The translations under genes and the position numbers were made by a program. Under the pieces are notes generated by a model, which made no database searches, was not told the DNA's origin, and was given only the letters and a program-made list of their open reading frames with translations. From NCBI GenBank assembly GCA_015499985.1, contig JAAAUF010000609.1:277-25766 (forward strand): a stretch of 25,490 nucleotides of DNA, read 5' to 3'. This DNA is from Haplosporangium gracile. Lineage: Eukaryota > Mortierellomycota > Mortierellomycetes > Mortierellales > Mortierellaceae. How positions within the stretch are numbered: position 1 is the stretch's first letter; every line of letters starts with the position of its first letter. Below, one piece after another: positions 1 through 9,855 of this stretch.

Positions 1-14
1 GAAATAACTAACAG

Positions 15-45
15 TACTAACATTTTTTTTTATTACAATGCTTAG
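15..45 (+). other. 3' end of an intron (branch point and acceptor)
   Basis: TACTAAC at 15-21 matches the strong fungal branch-point consensus. It is followed by an 8-T run and TTAG at 42-45, about 20 nt downstream, which is normal branch-to-acceptor spacing. This decides that the ATG at 38 is intronic. Confidence 0.6.
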
Positions 46-742
46 TAACCATTACTTTCACTTCCGCTCTCAAATCCCAGAGGACCTCAACAAGCGAGAA
101 GGGTTTACTGATACAACATGGCAGATCATCCGTGGAGCCCTCCGCCTCGCCGACATAGAAACCCGGTACCTGGAAATTCCCGTCGCAGAGGTCGAAGTAC
201 GCAAGAATGCCGACAAGAACCTACTCGAAGACACCAAGGAACAAGCCCACCAGGCCGACGGAGTAGGATACCTAGCCGAGGTAGGGCCAGGGGCAGCCCA
301 GATCTACCTAGCAGAATCTTCAATGCTGTTCAATGCAAGCGTCAGGAAGCGTGCCCAGGACGAGCGAAAAGTGAAACGCGACATGCGTGACAGTTTGGTA
401 TCCCAGCTGACCGATTTCTATAAGGAGGCAAGTCTACCAGCTGGGTTCTTGGTGTTTGGATCATCGTCAAGTGGGGCCGAGACCAACTTTTATCAGATGG
501 ATATTGCGGATGCGTTTCGACTGCGTCAGGGCGGGACGATGACGATTCCTATCGCCAAGATGAGCTTTGCGACAAAGCTAAGGAGAAGTATCGCCACGGC
601 TTTGGAGTTTGTACTGTTGATTGTGGCGGAGGGAGAGAGACGTGAGATGGCAAAAGATGTGAATGAATTGAAGAGACAGAAGTTGTTGAGACCCTGTTTC
701 GAAGATTGCAAGGACTACCAAGAGGCCGATCAACAAGATTAA
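46..742 (+). CDS. 3' exon of an unrecognised protein, cut by the left edge
   Basis: The terminal coding exon of a longer gene, giving at least 231 residues and ending in TAA at 740-742. An ATG lies at 38, but it sits inside what looks like an intron end: a perfect TACTAAC branch point at 15-21, a T-run, then TTAG at 42-45. The exon therefore most likely starts at 46 with one base of a split codon, and the N-terminus lies outside the window. The protein is soluble and charged. A basic/acidic helical stretch (KRAQDERKVKRDMRDS) is followed by a more hydrophobic part (GFLVFGSSSSG, later ATALEFVLLIV). I do not recognise the family. The spacing of 'ADGVGYLAEVG' and 'IYLAESS' loosely recalls degenerate PD-(D/E)XK nuclease-like modules seen in expanded fungal families, but this is only an impression. 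It converges on the ABC transporter with an 83-bp gap. Confidence 0.6.
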
Positions 743-753
743 GAAAAAGGAAT

Positions 754-759
754 AATAAA
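754..759 (+). terminator. Poly(A) signal AATAAA of the left-edge gene
   Basis: AATAAA lies 12 nt after the stop codon of the plus-strand gene, in the 83-bp gap before the convergent ABC transporter. Cleavage 10-30 nt downstream would put the mRNA end next to, or inside, the 3' UTR of the opposite gene. Confidence 0.4.
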
Positions 760-825
760 CTGACATTTTTGAACGTAAAGAGCAGTGGAAAACACAACAA
801 TATTTATCTACAAAAAGAACGGTAT

Positions 826-3800
826 CTACAGCCGGCGGACATCAAGCTCACCAGCCTGCTCAGCAAGTCGATAAAATAACGACTCTCTTCCATTCAACAG
901 CACCTTGGGTTCCTCAAACTCTTGCACGCGTCCATTTTCCAGAACCAAAACCTTATCAGAATCCATAACCGTTTTAATCCGGTGCGCAATCGTTAGAATC
1001 GTCCTGTCCTTGAACTCGGCCCGGATAGTCTTTTGGATCAACTCATCCGTCTCGATATCGACCGCAGCCGTCGCCTCGTCCAAGACCAAGACTTTCGTCT
1101 TGCGAAGCAATGCCCGGGCAAGACAGATCAGAGACCGCTGGCCCATCGAAAAGTTGTCGCCATTAGCCGACACCTCAAACGACAACCCAGCCGGCAACGA
1201 TGCAATAAAGTCCTTCAAATGCGCTCGCTCCAGCGCCTCCCACAAAGAACTGTCCTCAAGCTCAAAGAACGGATCCAGATTCTCACGCACAGTTCCCGCG
1301 AAAAGAGTCGGGTCCTGAGGGATGATCGAAAGGTGCTGTCGAAGTTGTCTCAATCCAATGCTAGCAATATCAACCCCATCAATCTCAATCGACCCACCTG
1401 CAGCACCTCCGAAGTTGTCCAAACACTCACCCATCGGCAGCTTAGGACTCGAAGGGTCACTCGCCAAGGCCCAGAAGCTATCCGCAGCCTCAATGATCCT
1501 GAAAAGCGCCAGTGTCAACGACGACTTGCCGGCTCCGGTCCTGCCAACAATGCCGACCTTTTCCTGTGGCTCAACCGTAAACGTGACATCCTTCAGAGAA
1601 AGATCCAGTCCCTCTCGGTACCGCGCCGAGTACTTGTTGAACGTAATCCTACCCTGCTCGGGCCAGTTCACAGGAAGTTCGTGATGAGTAACCTCCAGGG
1701 GCGCTTCTACGGGCTTCTCAGAGTACTCTTGGATCCGCTCGACACTGACAAACTGGTTTTGGACTTCACTTGCTGTGCGGACCAAAATAACGACCACATT
1801 GGTCAGATTCAGCGCATAAGTCATCGCCAGACCGACTAGACTTGAGTCCAATTGATTCACGTTTAGCACCGCAAGTACCACCGCCGAAAGGATGACCGAA
1901 GCAGAGATGGCCTGGATTCGGATCGTCAGCCAACGGTTGGTCAGCATAAACATGTCGGTCGTACGTGCAATAGCGTCCGTCCGGCTCTCGTTTTCTGCGA
2001 TGAACTGGTTCTGCAAGCCATCCAAAGATCGAATGGTCGACATACCGGCGAGAGATTCGCCAAAGTGTTGGTAAAGTGGCGATTTCGCGACCGAAATGAT
2101 GCGTTTGATAGCGCCAGACGTCTTGATGTAATAGTTCTGGATCACCAAGAAGGCTAAGAGCAGAGGAGGAACCGCGTACAAAAATAGTGGCGTCGAGTAG
2201 CCAATCACGCAGATGATCCCGACAACCGATGACACAAATCCTAGAAATCCTGGAAGTTGCTCTGGGAGATTACTATCGATCGCCGCAACATCTGACGAGA
2301 ATCTGTTGACAATTCGTCCCATACTAGTAAAGATCATAAATGTACGTAGAAAAAGCTATTAGTCTTAGGTAGTAACGTCATGTTAGGTCAGGCTTAAGTA
2401 CTAAAGCAGAGCGCATGATTAACTTACGGAGTGGTGTCAAAGGTGCTCATGGGGTAGCGCAAGACGCGCGTGAGCAATCGGTTGTACAGGATTCTGGCGC
2501 TTCGGATTCCACAAACAACGTTCGCCATGTAGTTCACCGTGACATCGACTACCAAGAAGAGAAGTACCAGGGATGCGTACCCAGCAAGGTAGAAATAAGC
2601 CGGCCGATTCTCCTCGCCTTCCCGCTCATCTGCCGTGATCCAGTAGCGCAGCCAAAAGTTGGTCGAGATCTGACACGCTTGGGCAACGCCATACAGACAT
2701 AAACAGATAAACGCTCTGTGAAAGGAACTATCAAAAATATAGCAGACATATTACAACAATCAAGTCAGCGCCCTTGCTTGCATATTAGGCGGTATAATTA
2801 GAGAGCAAAAGGTAATAATTGCCAAACTTACACTGCTCGGGCATAGTCCCAGTACACGCGCCAGCCGATCTTGCCTTCCTCAACCTTCTCCTTGCCTACG
2901 AGATTACCGGAGGCAGTTTTGGCAATGGCCTTGCCAGCCGAGTCGCTTGTTGTAATCGCCTCAGCCTTGCCGGTCTCGTCTCCAGTTGTTTTCTTGGTCT
3001 CTGAGCCAGCTTGTGTAACGGCGCCCTCGTCCTTGGAATGGCTGTTGTCATGCTGGCGCTTGACAGAAAAGTCGTAGATGAGCTGGTAAAACGCGTCTTG
3101 CGCCCTCATTAACTGGTGGTACTCTCCAGCTTCCGAAATCGTTCCATCCTTCATGACTACAATCTGGTCGACCTCGCTCAAGTGATGAATGCCGTGGGTG
3201 ATGAGAATCCGGGTCTTGTCCTTCAGTAGTCCACTGGGTCCGATCAAGTTTTGCCAAAGATGTTGGTCGACATGAGCATCAACGGCGCTGAGAGGGTCAT
3301 CCAAGAGGTAGATATCAGCATCCTGGTAAGCAGCACGGGCAAGTGAGACGCGTTGCTTTTGGCCTCCCGACAAGTTGATCCCACGCTCTCCGATTTCAGT
3401 CAGATCCTCCGCAGGGAGCATGTCGATATCGGGCCTCAGTCCTGACGCATAAATAATCCGATCATACTTCTCCTGGTCAAAGGGCTTTCCAAGAAGAATA
3501 TTATCTCGCACCGTCGCATTGACAATCCAAGCCTGCTGGGGGACATACGCGATGTTGCCAAACGTCCTGACAGTTCCTTCCAGCTTGTACATCTCGCCCA
3601 AGATGGCACTCAACAGCGAGGACTTGCCTTGGCCGATTCGACCTACAATCGCTGTCAAGCTGCCATCGAGAATAGACAGCTGAATATTGGTCAAGGTTGG
3701 ACGAGAGACTGATCCCGAAGGTGATGAAGGTCGGTCGCCTAGCAATGGCTGCCGTTCAGCTTCAGCAGGTGACAAGGCAGCCGCGGGCGCAGCTGGTCTT

Positions 3801-6622
3801 GAGATTGCTTCCTTGTCCCATGCAAAAGCCCCGTTCTCAATTTCGACCGCTGAGAGCTGGCTGCTGATCCCGTTTCCATCCGCATCCTTTAAATGGTCAG
3901 TCTGGCGACCATGTCGCTCCACCACGGTTGGGTCAATCTCCTCCAGCAATAAAAACGAGGCAATCCTGCGGTTGGAAGTCCTTAATAAAATAACATGAGA
4001 AATTGCGAGAGGGATAATGCCGAGGGGTCGACTCATCATGCTGAACAGTGCGATTCCGACAAAAACAACCTGGGGTGTCATCTCCGCCGGTGTGAAGTCG
4101 GGCCCTCCAAAGTTCGAGTAAACCGCAAATGTGGCCAGGATCATCAAAAGGTTGACGGATGAAAAGACCATGACCAAAAAAGCTCGCACCCTGGACAAAG
4201 CCCGCTGGGCGCTTAATTCATGCTCCCGTAAAACGTCGATCTTCTTGCGAAAAGCGTCCTCCCTAATTAATTACCGGTTGTAAGAATGTTTTGCAAGTCA
4301 TCTTGTCAGTATAAACCTCAATAGCAAGATATCCTCAATGTAAATAAAACAAAATAGCAATCCACGTACCAGGAGTAAAGCTTGACGATCTTAATATTGG
4401 CGAGAATCTCAGTCATGAGGCGAAGACGATTGTCCATGGCCTTGAGTTTGTTCTTCTGGTATGAGTGGAGGAATGATGCAAACACAGTCTGGATTGGGCT
4501 GATTATGGCGAACACAGCAAGTCCAGCCAGGAGTGACCATCCCAACAGACGATACAGCAACCAGATTCCAAGACCGATCTCAACCGGAAGTGTAAAGATT
4601 AAAGGAAGCAGATTTGCCGCCGCCATCCAGCTCTCAGTGTCAACCGCCATATAGTTGCCTAGTTGACAAAGGGGGAAAATGTCAATGTCCACACATAGAT
4701 CGCTGACACTTACCATGGTCATTTATAGTCTGCAACTAAGAGAGTAGAGTTCCCTTACTGATTTCGCCGAGGGTCGATTTGCTCCTGGCGGCTGGTGAGA
4801 GCCTCAGAGACTTGCGGTAGATCATAGCGATGAGTCCACTGCGTGCTTCAATGGCCATATCACTGCACTCGTTCGATGACGAAGTCAACATGATTGCACT
4901 CGTCATAGTCCCGACAAAGATCCCGACTGCAATCAAAAGTCCATTCGCCGTAGCTGGGGGCGTCTTCCCTCTTTTGATCGCATCGTCGTAATCCGTGAAA
5001 AATTTGAGTAGGTATGAGAACAGGAACGGTGCCACAAAGAGGAGAGCAAAGCTCAGCATCCGTACAAACATCATCTCGGTAATCCTCCACGGGTTGACGC
5101 TCAAGACAGTCAGCAGTAGCGATGGTTGGGCTGGCATCCGTTTTGAACCCTTGGCCTTCTTCTTGCTGACTTGCTTGTAGTACCGCGCTGCCTTCTTGTC
5201 CCAGATGCTTGAGATGCGCTCGTAGTTGACGCGTGCCTTCATTCCCTCCGGTGTCTTCGTGTCCAGATCCTCGACCGTGATAGTCCTCTTGGCGCCCAGG
5301 CTCATCAAGGGCTGGAAAAAGTGATAGATAAGTCGCGAGAACCAGTTGGCCTGGTCGTACGCCGTGAGGCCTTCTTGTACTTTGCTCTCTCGCTGCACTC
5401 GTGTCCAACCTCGAGGGAATGCCTCAAAGAAGAAGGCGAGCCCAATGGCTCCTGTGAAAACCAGGAGGTATCGAAAGGGGTCCATCTTGTACTCGAAGAT
5501 GGGAGGCGGATCCATTATATGTATTGCTTTTCGATCATGTTCGCTGAAGAGGATGAAGAGCGCGAGTCCTGAGCCGAAGAGAGTGACGAGGTAGTAGACA
5601 AAGAGGGTATTTGAGGACCGAATCTCGTATTGATGCTCATTCCTATTTAAAATCAGTGCGTACCACTATCAGAGGAAAGTAGACAAGATGTGTTAGGTAG
5701 GACTTGAAAGCATCCATTCATTCTTCGGTGTCAGTTGGATGATCAAAGTCGTTTGTCGCTCTTGTTTTTTTTTTTGCTGTCCCGACTCTCAGCATCTCAC
5801 GCCTCGCAGTAAGTTATCCCATGTGGTAAATCTAGCCCTTTTTGGTATCCCATGGTCACTTCCAGGAAGTAAAGAAATTTCTCATCCAGTCCTTTTCTGG
5901 CTTTGTTGTGCATGGTCAGCGCAACTCATGAGAACGATAAACAAACAAAGAAACACAGAAACTAAACACACAGACGTCAGAGCCCAGGCACATCTGTATG
6001 TGGCATCATTGCGCAACTGTGCCCTTGTCCACGCTGCCTTTCTTCTCATCGAAAAAATTTTTCTCCTGGAAAAATAGATTCACAACTCCTTTGCAAAAAG
6101 TGTCGAGCGAAAAAAAGCCTACCCATGACACGCAACATATGTTCTTCGACTCTACAGTTCACTATGACTCCTTGTTACAAGACATATATCAAAGATTGAC
6201 GCTTTGTTTCGTTGTCTTACCAACACCACCGCAACCACAACCACAGCTACAACACATGAACACAAATGACAAAAGCAAAGCAAAAAAAAAAAAAAAAAAA
6301 ACTACTATACCAACACGATCAGCAGCAAGGGTGTACTCATCAACAGCCCATCCGCGGTGGCGATATAAGGTCCAGTGCCCAAGGAATACGCCAGTGCTAG
6401 GGTAGCACACCAGGCCACAAACAGAAACAACTGGCTGGGCCAATAGATGAGCCCTGTTCGTCCATATCGATGCGGAGGCTGGCCACGAGTCTTGGTCAGG
6501 TATCGGTTTCGACTCCGAAAAATGAAGATTGCAAGAAGGGAAGGGAGACCGACAAGAACGTAATGGCCGCCGTGCTTTATCAAGAAGTCGACCCATTCTT
6601 GTAGTGGGTCGCGTTTGTTCAT
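826..6622 (-). CDS. ABCC-family (MRP/Ycf1-type) ABC transporter, full length with TMD0
   Basis: An ATP-driven exporter of the multidrug-resistance-associated type; such proteins pump glutathione conjugates, metals or bulky anions across vacuolar or plasma membranes. Exons (minus strand): 6311-6622, 6221-6246 (tentative), 4759-5642, 4370-4658, 2832-4262, 2428-2715, 826-2323. Sum 4,728 nt, 1,575 residues. The five-helix TMD0 occupies about residues 15-165. TMD1 follows, then NBD1 with Walker A GRIGQGKSS (about 711), LSGGQ (801) and Walker B IYLLDD (821), with Asp at the catalytic Glu position as usual in ABCC NBD1. A charged Ser/Lys/Thr linker leads to TMD2. NBD2 has Walker A GRTGAGKSS (1337), signature FSMGQ (1468) and Walker B VLVLDE (1488), so it is the hydrolytic site. 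NBD2 carries a 29-residue insertion after Walker A. ATG 6622 is chosen for its CCACCATGA context and position before TMD0. The ATG at 2337 lies in an intron. Substrate cannot be told. Confidence 0.9.
6221..6246 (-). other. Proposed 26-nt micro-exon of the ABC transporter
   Basis: Exon 1 ends at 6311 in phase 0, but the next clear exon, starting at 5642, needs two leftover bases, so the two cannot be joined directly. A 26-nt segment (8 codons plus 2 nt) flanked by TTGTAG and GTAAGAC sits between them and repairs the frame. It encodes LWLWLRWC and completes the third TMD0 helix, which would otherwise break off after about 12 hydrophobic residues. The upstream donor (GTATAG) is weak and the intron downstream is 578 bp, unusually long here, so another exon of 3n length cannot be excluded. 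Confidence 0.5.
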
Positions 6623-6840
6623 GGTGGTGAGGAAGGGAAGGAAGCGGGTATATGGGTGTTTTTAGTGGCGGTTAGGTGGGTAGGGCCAAGCAGGCTCTGG
6701 TTCCGTCGTGAGGTCGTAAAAAAATAAGGTACGACGAGATACTGTCGTTGTTGTTGATTTCGAAGGCCAAGGGCTGCGGGGGAAGAGAGGAGAGGGGTGA
6801 TTAGACCGAGGAAAAAAGAAGGAATGGGATTGTCGTCGCT

Positions 6841-6847
6841 TTTTATA
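6841..6847 (-). promoter_or_regulatory. TATA-like element upstream of the ABC transporter
   Basis: TATAAAA reads on the minus strand about 220 bp upstream of ATG 6622, with a strongly CT-rich transcribed strand between the two, as is common in fungal promoters. No transcript start was observed. Confidence 0.3.
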
Positions 6848-6910
6848 GGAGGAAAGGAGTAAGGGAAGTGAGCATGCAACGAGGAACAATCACGGAAAGA
6901 GCAGTGTATG

Positions 6911-6934
6911 AAGGAAGGAAGGAAGGAAGGAAGG
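6911..6934 (+). repeat. (AAGG)6 microsatellite
   Basis: Six perfect AAGG units, embedded in a longer polypurine stretch about 290 bp upstream of the ABC transporter start codon. Confidence 0.9.
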
Positions 6935-7211
6935 AAGAAATGGAAGGAACGGCGTGAATGGGTAAAAGAGAAAAGAAGTAGAAAAGGTACAAAACTCGAA
7001 GGCTGGTGTAAAGAATAAAGTGGAGGAAAAAATGCCTCATGGAGGACATAAACGCCGCTACTCCACAATTTCTCAGCAATGACCACAGACTGGGCTCAGA
7101 CGAGAAAAGGGCGAAAGAAAACATACCGGCCTTCCACTGCTTGTGGATACATACACATACGGGACATGACATGGTCTGGTAGGTGCACATAGAAAACACC
7201 CTTGACATCTT

Positions 7212-7217
7212 TTTATT
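7212..7217 (-). terminator. Poly(A) signal AATAAA of the dehydrogenase
   Basis: AATAAA on the minus strand, about 75 nt beyond the stop codon at 7290. Confidence 0.45.
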
Positions 7218-7289
7218 TCAAACGACAAAATGGCAGAAAAACGAAAACGTAGAAAGCTGGCATGGTTGCCGACCACTAAGCAAACGCAA

Positions 7290-9228
7290 TTAGTTCTTGA
7301 AGGCCTTGAGATCAACACCGGTAAACTCGACACTCTTGGCCCACAGCAACTCCTGGGCCTTCTCATCTGCAGCAATGGGGTTCGCAGTCCTGGGGATCTG
7401 ATCGAAAAAGTACTCGCCCGAGACCTTCTCCAGTCCAGGTGCCAATGCCAGGTAGATCGACGTCATGGCACCCACAAGAGGACTACGGCAAACAACACGA
7501 GCAGGGATCATCAAGAGATTCATCAGGGGGTTGTGGCGGAACAAATTAGTGCTGCAGGCTCCTGGATGGGCAGCATTGACGGTGACGTTGGACTGGAACC
7601 CTCTCAGCCGACGGTCAAGAGCCTTGACAAAGAGGACGTTGGCGAGCTTGGAGTACGAGTAGTGGCCCAAGCGTGAGTAACCCTTTGGACCCTGAAGCAG
7701 ATCATAGCGGATGTCGGTAGAAGAGTACATGGCGCCTGAGGCGAGGACAATGATGCGACCCTGGGTAGCATTATTGAGGAGGGGAAACAGGCCGAGAGTC
7801 AGAGTGTAATGACCCAAATGGTTCTATCATGGATGAGCGTGAGAGTATCATTACGATTAGACATATGTCTATTGCTGTATCGTGCTTAGTGACGGATTGT
7901 TGGGTCCTCTCTCCTTCCCCGCATGAATCAAACGAAGGATACTTATAATGCATGCGAAAGAAAAAAGAAGAAAGATGGTTGTACTGCATGCAAGATATAT
8001 ATGACTTACCACGCCAAACTGCATTTCGTATCCTTCCTTGGTCAATCCAAAGGGTATATCCATCATGCCAGCGTCTATCAAACACGAGAAGGAATACCGA
8101 TCAAAGGTTCGATGCTTCGTAAGTAAAGGAGAAAAAACACATCATGCAAACCTGCATAGGACCAAACATGAAAGCAAACAAAACAAATCAAAGAGTGGCA
8201 AAAGATAAAGACAAACAAACACGTACTGCAGACGAGGACATCGAGACTGAAATAACCAAGGGCCTTGAAATCATGGGTGAAAGCCTTGACGCTCTCCTGC
8301 GAGGCCAGATCCAAGGGAAGGACGGCCATCTGGCCAGCAATACCAGTCTGTTCCTCGATCTTTGCAATGGCCTCTCGACCCTTGCTGACTGCTCTGCAGC
8401 CTATTTAGAAACAGACGATAAACCACAAAAGTGTGTGAGCGAGAGGGAATAAATGCCGTCGTGTCGAATGTATGGAAGAAAGGGGCGGATGAGGACAGAG
8501 GACTGAACTTCGATCCCCGTCGCTTTCTTTGTTATTCTGTCTCTTACCGATGACAGTGAAGTATCCAGCTTCGACCAGAGCTTTTGCAGTTTCGAATCCC
8601 AGGCCCGTGTTTCCTCCTAATGGCAGAATTTGAACAAAAAAAAAAAAAAAGAACATAAGTCACATATTGCATATGAGCAGATCAAGCCAGAGGTCCATGA
8701 TTCAACTTTTGCTCCACAACAAATATGCATTTCTCCCCTTGTCCCTCCGCAAAAAACTCCACAACGGACAACCAAACTCTTCCTCATTTTTATCCAATAG
8801 ACCTTTTATGGCGAACAACCATGTCAATGAATCTCATACCTGTGACGATGGCAACGCGGGACTGACCAAGGAAGACACTCTTATTCTGCTCAATCCAGAT
8901 CTGACGACGCTCGAGGGCGCGGGTCGTCAAGTCGCGTTGTTTCAGGAGCTGCCAAACATTCAATACACACTCCATTACACCTATCATCATCATTCGCGTC
9001 GTAAAAAAAAAAAAAAAAAGAGTCAGTCGGGGGGTTTATCGATAAGCGTTCTTTCGTTCCCGCGAAAGGGTCAAGGCGTTGGAACAGGGGTAGCGATGAC
9101 GGAGAAGAAAGAGGTGTACCGACGATGGCGGAGGTGAGGGCAAGGGGCATGGTCTGGGACCAGGCTGCGATCCTGAGCATGAGTCTGTCATGCCACTGAG
9201 CACGAGGGGGGAGGACGACCGTTGACAT
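7290..9228 (-). CDS. Short-chain dehydrogenase/reductase (retinol dehydrogenase/WWOX-like)
   Basis: An NAD(P)-dependent oxidoreductase of the classical SDR fold; substrate unknown. Exons (minus strand): 9120-9228, 8840-8980, 8548-8616, 8227-8400, 8010-8074, 7290-7823. Sum 1,092 nt, 363 residues. Introns 1-4 are in phase 1 and intron 5 in phase 0. Cofactor motif TGGNTGLG is at residues 83-90, split by an intron after the first base of the first Gly codon. NAG is at 165-167, the active-site Asn at 187 (NHLGHY), Ser near 215 and the catalytic YSYSK at 241-245. The following KLANVLFVKALDRRL resembles retinol dehydrogenase and WWOX-type SDRs. About 80 residues precede the Rossmann fold, including a hydrophobic segment around residues 27-45 that could anchor the protein in a membrane such as ER or lipid droplet; that is inference. 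The exon 1 donor (GTACAC) is weak, so the first junction is the least certain. Confidence 0.88.
8636..8650 (-). repeat. T15 tract near the 3' splice site of SDR intron 2
   Basis: Fifteen consecutive T on the transcribed sense strand, ending about 20 nt before the acceptor at 8617-8618. It serves as, or next to, the polypyrimidine tract. Confidence 0.8.
9003..9019 (-). repeat. T17 tract in SDR intron 1
   Basis: Seventeen consecutive T on the sense strand, about 20 nt upstream of the acceptor at 8981-8982. Confidence 0.8.
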
Positions 9229-9855
9229 TTAAGTTTGCTTTGTTCGTTGTTGATGGGCTGAATGAAAGAAAGGTGGGAGGTTGTTATTAATCTAAGGGAG
9301 AGGAAGCGGAATGAGTAAAGGAGGAGAGGATGGAGGAGATGGCAGAGGATGGAAGGCGGGGAGAAGCAGAGAGAATGAAAAAATGAAAAAGGCAAAGCGT
9401 CGCTTCTTTTTATCGTTGATAAAAACTTAGGCTCTCAGCATGGGCCGCTTGTCATGTCCTGCCCTGCCTGCCGGTCTGCTTGGCTAAACCTGCCTTTTGG
9501 GTTCCAATCCTTTGATTGCATTACGCAAAGCCCGCCTGTCCCCACTTGCATACGGTACTCCATAATTCTCTCGGTCGTTTCATGGTTACTTGCTACACGT
9601 GAAATCCCCATCCTCTTTCACTCAAAAAACGATCGATCAAAAAATGAGAGCAGCTTAAAGTGAAAAACACAACTTGGTCGAGGCGTTTCATGGGAATGAA
9701 TACCATCACATTAAGAAATATGAACACCCAAACCCTTAAACGCTCGAACATACTCATGCACGTCAATTAAGCCTACGCGTCCTCCATCTCATTCATACTT
9801 ACTCCACATGTTTATTCAAGTTTAATGCTCTTCAACAATCCTCCACTCTCCTTCC
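9229..9855. other. Spacer: dehydrogenase promoter and PIN-like 1 3' UTR
   Basis: No gene is supported. Purine-rich plus strand at 9290-9390, a GATAAAAA-like stretch around 9405-9425, and the poly(A) signal of the next gene at 9811-9816. The 69-codon open frame at 9454 shows no coding character. Confidence 0.6.
9811..9816 (-). terminator. Poly(A) signal AATAAA of PIN-like gene 1
   Basis: AATAAA on the minus strand, 40 nt past the stop codon at 9856. Confidence 0.45.

Larger units (their letters stand above)
6623..7289. other. Spacer: ABC transporter promoter and SDR 3' UTR
   Basis: No gene is supported here. The plus strand is purine-rich for about 450 bp and contains the (AAGG)n tract. The open frames seen on the minus strand are low-complexity Ser/Phe/Pro/Leu readings of pyrimidine tracts. 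The segment also holds a TATA-like site for the ABC transporter and the poly(A) signal of the upstream dehydrogenase. Confidence 0.6.

Noticed and set aside
2323..2337. ATG at 2337 as the start of a separate half-size ABC transporter (503 codons).
   Set aside because: A TTTACTAG acceptor at 2324-2325 places this ATG in an intron, and splicing joins the exon in frame to the TMD2 exon upstream (...DTTP-MGRIV).
5800..5912. Minus-strand stretch without stops beginning at an ATG (MHNKARKG...) followed by a GTGAGA donor, as an alternative upstream exon of the ABC transporter.
   Set aside because: It is hydrophilic where TMD0 should cross the membrane, whereas the exon at 6311-6622 plus the micro-exon supplies the expected helices. 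It remains a weak alternative only.
6619..7208. Overlapping minus-strand frames of 121-155 codons upstream of the ABC transporter.
   Set aside because: They are low-complexity Ser/Phe/Pro/Leu readings of a pyrimidine tract, with no motifs and mutual overlap in different frames.
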